Source of the DNA: an uncultured Lachnospiraceae bacterium
GTDB lineage: Bacteria; Bacillota; Clostridia; Lachnospirales; Lachnospiraceae
Assembly: GCA_910578605.1 (NCBI GenBank)
Contig: CAJTQG010000015.1
Coordinates: 313-8,465, forward strand
DNA: 8,153 bases
Direction: 5' to 3'
In this document: piece by piece, positions 6,160 to 8,153 of the stretch
How positions within the stretch are numbered: the stretch's first letter is position 1
How the letters are laid out: the number at the start of each line of letters is the position of its first letter
The notes under the pieces: model-generated
Database searches by the model: none
What the model was told of the DNA's origin: nothing
The model's input: the letters and a program-made list of their open reading frames with translations, nothing else
Made by a program: the position numbers and the translations under genes

Positions 6160-7533
6160 ATGAGAATTAACACAAATATATCAGCGTTGACGGCAAATGC
6201 TTATTTATCTAAATCAGAATCTAATTTGACAAGAGCTCTAGAACGCCTTTCATCGGGCTATAAAATTAACAGGGCAGTGGATGATGCGGCAGGTAAGGCT
6301 ATCTCCGAGAAGATGAAGCGCCAAATTCGCGGTCTTGACCGTTCCTCCATGAATGCCCAGGATGGTATTTCTGTTGTGGAGACGGCAGAGGGGGCGTTGG
6401 GTGAGATAACCGGAATTATCCAGAGAATGAGAGAATTAGCAGTACAAGGTGCGGATGATACTTATTCTGATGACGATAGAGGTGGTATTCAGTCAGAGAT
6501 TGAACAGCTTCAGAAGGAAATAGACAGAATTGCCAGAGATACAGAATTCAACAATAAGACATTGCTGGATGGCAATCTGCAGAGAAGAACATACACGGAT
6601 ACGGAGGGGGCTGAAATCAGTAATCTCAGCAATACAGTGGCAGCAGGTAAATACGAAGTGACAGTGGATGCTCTTCCCCAAAAGGCTCAGACTACTATGA
6701 CAGGCGCACTAGCAGCAGGCACGGCTGGAAAAATGAAGGTGAATGGAGCCCAGGTGGAAATTTTGGCAACAGATACATTAGATGAGGTGATTGAAAAGGT
6801 TCGTGATGCGGCTGACAGAGCTGGTATTGTGTATGAGAACGGTACATTTACATCACAGTATTATGGTTCCTCCCAGCGCATTGATGTTACCTTTAGTCAG
6901 AGCTTAAAGGATGCCTGGGGAACGACGAATATTGAAAATGTACAGGGCACAGACACACAGGTTACCTTGACTACTACCTCTGCTGATGAGGAGATTACTA
7001 ATTTTAAAACAACAGCAACTGTTAGCTCAGACGGAGAGAAATTCAAAATAACAGACAGAGGAGAATTTTCTTTGGAGTTCACTATTGACCCTGATGTGGT
7101 AAAGGCTGGTGATGTCGTTGTAGGAGAAGTGACAGATATGGGAACTATGGTAATTCAGCTTGGAACCAACACAGGACAGACGATGAATATCATTATTCCG
7201 GAAGTGACAAATGCCAGTATGGGACTGGAAAAGCTGAATTACAGGACAGACCAGGGATGTGATTACGCAATTACAGCATTGGATGAGGCTTTGGCTTATG
7301 TTTCCAGGGCGAGAACTCAGATTGGAGCCCAGGAGAATCGTCTGGAAAAGGCAGTTTCTAGTTTAGATGTAACCAATGAAAATATGACGTCGGCAGTGTC
7401 TCGCTTGGCAGATGTAGATATGGCAAAGGAAATGACATCCTACACATCTTATAATGTACTGCAGCAGGCAGGAACTACTATGCTTGCCCAGGCAAATCAG
7501 CTTCCAGAGAGGGTGCTGCAGCTTTTGCAGTAG
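6160..7533 (+). CDS. Flagellin, filament subunit
   Basis: A 457-residue protein exported through the flagellar type III apparatus and polymerised as the filament. The N-terminal D0/D1 region (1-138) is canonical: MRINTNISALTANAYLSKSE, LERLSSGYKINRAVDDAAG, QIRGLDRSSMNAQDGISVVE, QRMRELAVQ (88-96, the segment that Toll-like receptor 5 recognises in other flagellins) and TEFNNKTLLDG. The C-terminal D1/D0 region (about 362-457) has LDEALAYVSRARTQIGAQENRLE and ends ANQLPERVLQLLQ. Between them is a variable domain of about 220 residues. Its first part (about 187-245; KMKVNGAQVEI, DTLDEVIEKVRDAADRAGI) resembles a flagellin-IN motif, and the rest is beta-rich. AAAGAGG sits 7 nt before the ATG. It has its own sigma-28 promoter and a probable CsrA-controlled leader. 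Cys367 is the only cysteine, which is unusual for a surface filament protein. The hag/fliC name is withheld because paralogues are common in this group. Confidence 0.97.
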   Translation: MRINTNISALTANAYLSKSESNLTRALERLSSGYKINRAVDDAAGKAISEKMKRQIRGLDRSSMNAQDGISVVETAEGALGEITGIIQRMRELAVQGADDTYSDDDRGGIQSEIEQLQKEIDRIARDTEFNNKTLLDGNLQRRTYTDTEGAEISNLSNTVAAGKYEVTVDALPQKAQTTMTGALAAGTAGKMKVNGAQVEILATDTLDEVIEKVRDAADRAGIVYENGTFTSQYYGSSQRIDVTFSQSLKDAWGTTNIENVQGTDTQVTLTTTSADEEITNFKTTATVSSDGEKFKITDRGEFSLEFTIDPDVVKAGDVVVGEVTDMGTMVIQLGTNTGQTMNIIIPEVTNASMGLEKLNYRTDQGCDYAITALDEALAYVSRARTQIGAQENRLEKAVSSLDVTNENMTSAVSRLADVDMAKEMTSYTSYNVLQQAGTTMLAQANQLPERVLQLLQ

Positions 7534-7599
7534 TAACATAGAAGGCATGAAGGCTTCTGGGCAATGGTTATATCTATATTTTTGAGTCATATAGGAGTA

Positions 7600-7627
7600 T
7601 TGATAAATGACTTTCATAAGATATAAA
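7600..7627 (+). promoter_or_regulatory. Weak sigma-A promoter candidate before the FliS-like gene
   Basis: TTGATA (7600-7605), 16 bp, then TATAAA (7622-7627) is a plausible housekeeping promoter about 45 bp before the start codon. The region is AT-rich and chance matches are expected. The 139-bp gap has no convincing terminator, so read-through from flagellin may suffice. Confidence 0.3.
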
Positions 7628-7672
7628 TGGTACGGTTGTCTGGTATTATAGAAAGAAGGGCTGATTACAAAT

Positions 7673-8140
7673 ATGACAAAGGAACAGCTAAAAGAGTATT
7701 CCCTGAAAGTGACACAAAGCAACAAATCACAGTTGGTTGTAGTTACCTATGAGATTATCCTCCAATATTTAAAAGAGGCATTGGGGGCTTACAAGGAAGA
7801 CAATAGAGAGGATTTTTTCTTTTCCTGTAAGAAGGCAAAGCAATTTATTGACAATTTATCCTCCAGTTTAGATATGACATATGATATTTCAAGCAATTTA
7901 TCAGCGATTTATAGATTTTGTGGTTCTAGCTTATCCAATAATATTGTGAAGGGAACAGACGAAAATATAGATGAATTGATACAGATGCTCACAGAGTTGA
8001 AGGGAAGTTTCGAGCAGCTTGCCTTGCAGGACGATTCAAAGGCTGTGCTGCAGAATGATTCACAGGTATATGCAGGCTTGACATACGGAAAGGGAACTTT
8101 AAATGAGACAGTAGTTTCAGGGAATTTGTTTCAGGCATGA
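7673..8140 (+). CDS. fliS: FliS-like flagellin export chaperone
   Basis: A cytoplasmic, mainly helical protein of 155 residues. FliS binds the C-terminal D0 segment of flagellin, stops premature polymerisation and delivers it to FlhA. Residues 9-118 follow the FliS pattern: a Tyr near the start (Y9) followed by VTQSNKSQLVVVTYEIILQY in place of the common V-x-T-A-S-P-x-x-L-I-x-M-L-Y, then KKAKQFIDNLSSSLD (53-67), NLSAIYRFCGSSLSNN (75-90) and DELIQMLTELKGSFEQLA (100-117). The usual family length is near 125-135; the extra 35 or so residues form a tail with QVYAGLTYGKGTLNE (131-145), which I recall as a feature of Lachnospiraceae members. AGAAGGG lies 12 nt before the ATG. The position immediately after flagellin supports the call; divergence in the first helix keeps it below certainty. 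Confidence 0.85.
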   Translation: MTKEQLKEYSLKVTQSNKSQLVVVTYEIILQYLKEALGAYKEDNREDFFFSCKKAKQFIDNLSSSLDMTYDISSNLSAIYRFCGSSLSNNIVKGTDENIDELIQMLTELKGSFEQLALQDDSKAVLQNDSQVYAGLTYGKGTLNETVVSGNLFQA

Positions 8141-8153
8141 ACCGGATGGATAT
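8137..8153 (+). CDS. Possible start of a translationally coupled downstream gene (3' cut by window edge)
   Basis: The FliS-like stop codon TGA (8138-8140) overlaps an ATG (8137-8139) in an ATGA arrangement typical of coupled genes. The new frame stays open to the edge (MNRMD), with a second in-frame ATG at 8146. AGGGA at 8119-8123 is a distant Shine-Dalgarno candidate. Only five codons are visible, so the product cannot be guessed. Confidence 0.35.

Noticed and set aside
6493..7082. Minus-strand open frames inside flagellin
   Set aside because: They are antisense shadows of a clear flagellin gene with no ribosome binding sites or family features.
7540..7558. Terminator after flagellin (AGAAG...CTTCT hairpin)
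   Set aside because: The stem is only 5 bp and is followed by GGGCAATGG, not a T-tract.
7585..7612. Inverted repeat AGTCAT...ATGACT between flagellin and the FliS-like gene
   Set aside because: Six-base arms around a 16-nt AT-rich loop are expected by chance; no link to a known regulator.

Overview
The window looks like a chromosomal piece of a motile, moderately AT-rich Gram-positive anaerobe of the class Clostridia, most likely Lachnospiraceae. The pointers are Firmicutes-type ribosome binding sites (AAGAAGGA, AAAGAGG), a cell-wall hydrolase joining a PcsB/CwlO-like coiled coil to a SleB/CwlJ-type domain, a Firmicutes flagellin followed directly by a FliS-type chaperone, and a very large FliK-like flagellar protein of a kind I associate with this family. 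The species cannot be named from the sequence.

Layout. Bases 1-1152 (+) hold the secreted coiled-coil/SleB hydrolase; its first codons lie outside the window. A long AT-flanked hairpin (1190-1258) separates it from a convergent two-gene unit on the minus strand: a PHP-family phosphoesterase (1579-2412), then 25 bp downstream a 98-residue protein (1257-1553) resembling small phage-associated proteins. The 340-bp divergent gap 2413-2752 holds a cluster of GCAGT/ACTGC palindromes, an extended -10 promoter candidate for the minus unit and a candidate sigma-28/SigD promoter for the plus unit.

From 2765 to the end everything is on the plus strand and flagellar: a 1075-residue protein with helical repeats and a FliK-like C-terminus (2765-5992), flagellin (6160-7533), a FliS-like chaperone (7673-8140), and probably the start of another gene overlapping the FliS stop codon (ATGA at 8137-8140).

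How the parts fit. Flagellin has its own sigma-28-like promoter about 130 bp upstream, and its leader folds into what looks like a CsrA target: a 5-bp stem closing a hexaloop AUGGAA, then a second weak hairpin exposing GGAGGA just before the Shine-Dalgarno. This implies late-class transcription plus translational repression of the CsrA-FliW kind known from Bacillus hag. FliS would hold unpolymerised flagellin for export. The large protein probably acts in the export or assembly apparatus, and its FliK-like end suggests a link to hook-length control or the export switch. The most interesting elements are the flagellin leader, the oversized FliK-like protein and the palindrome cluster at 2437-2555.
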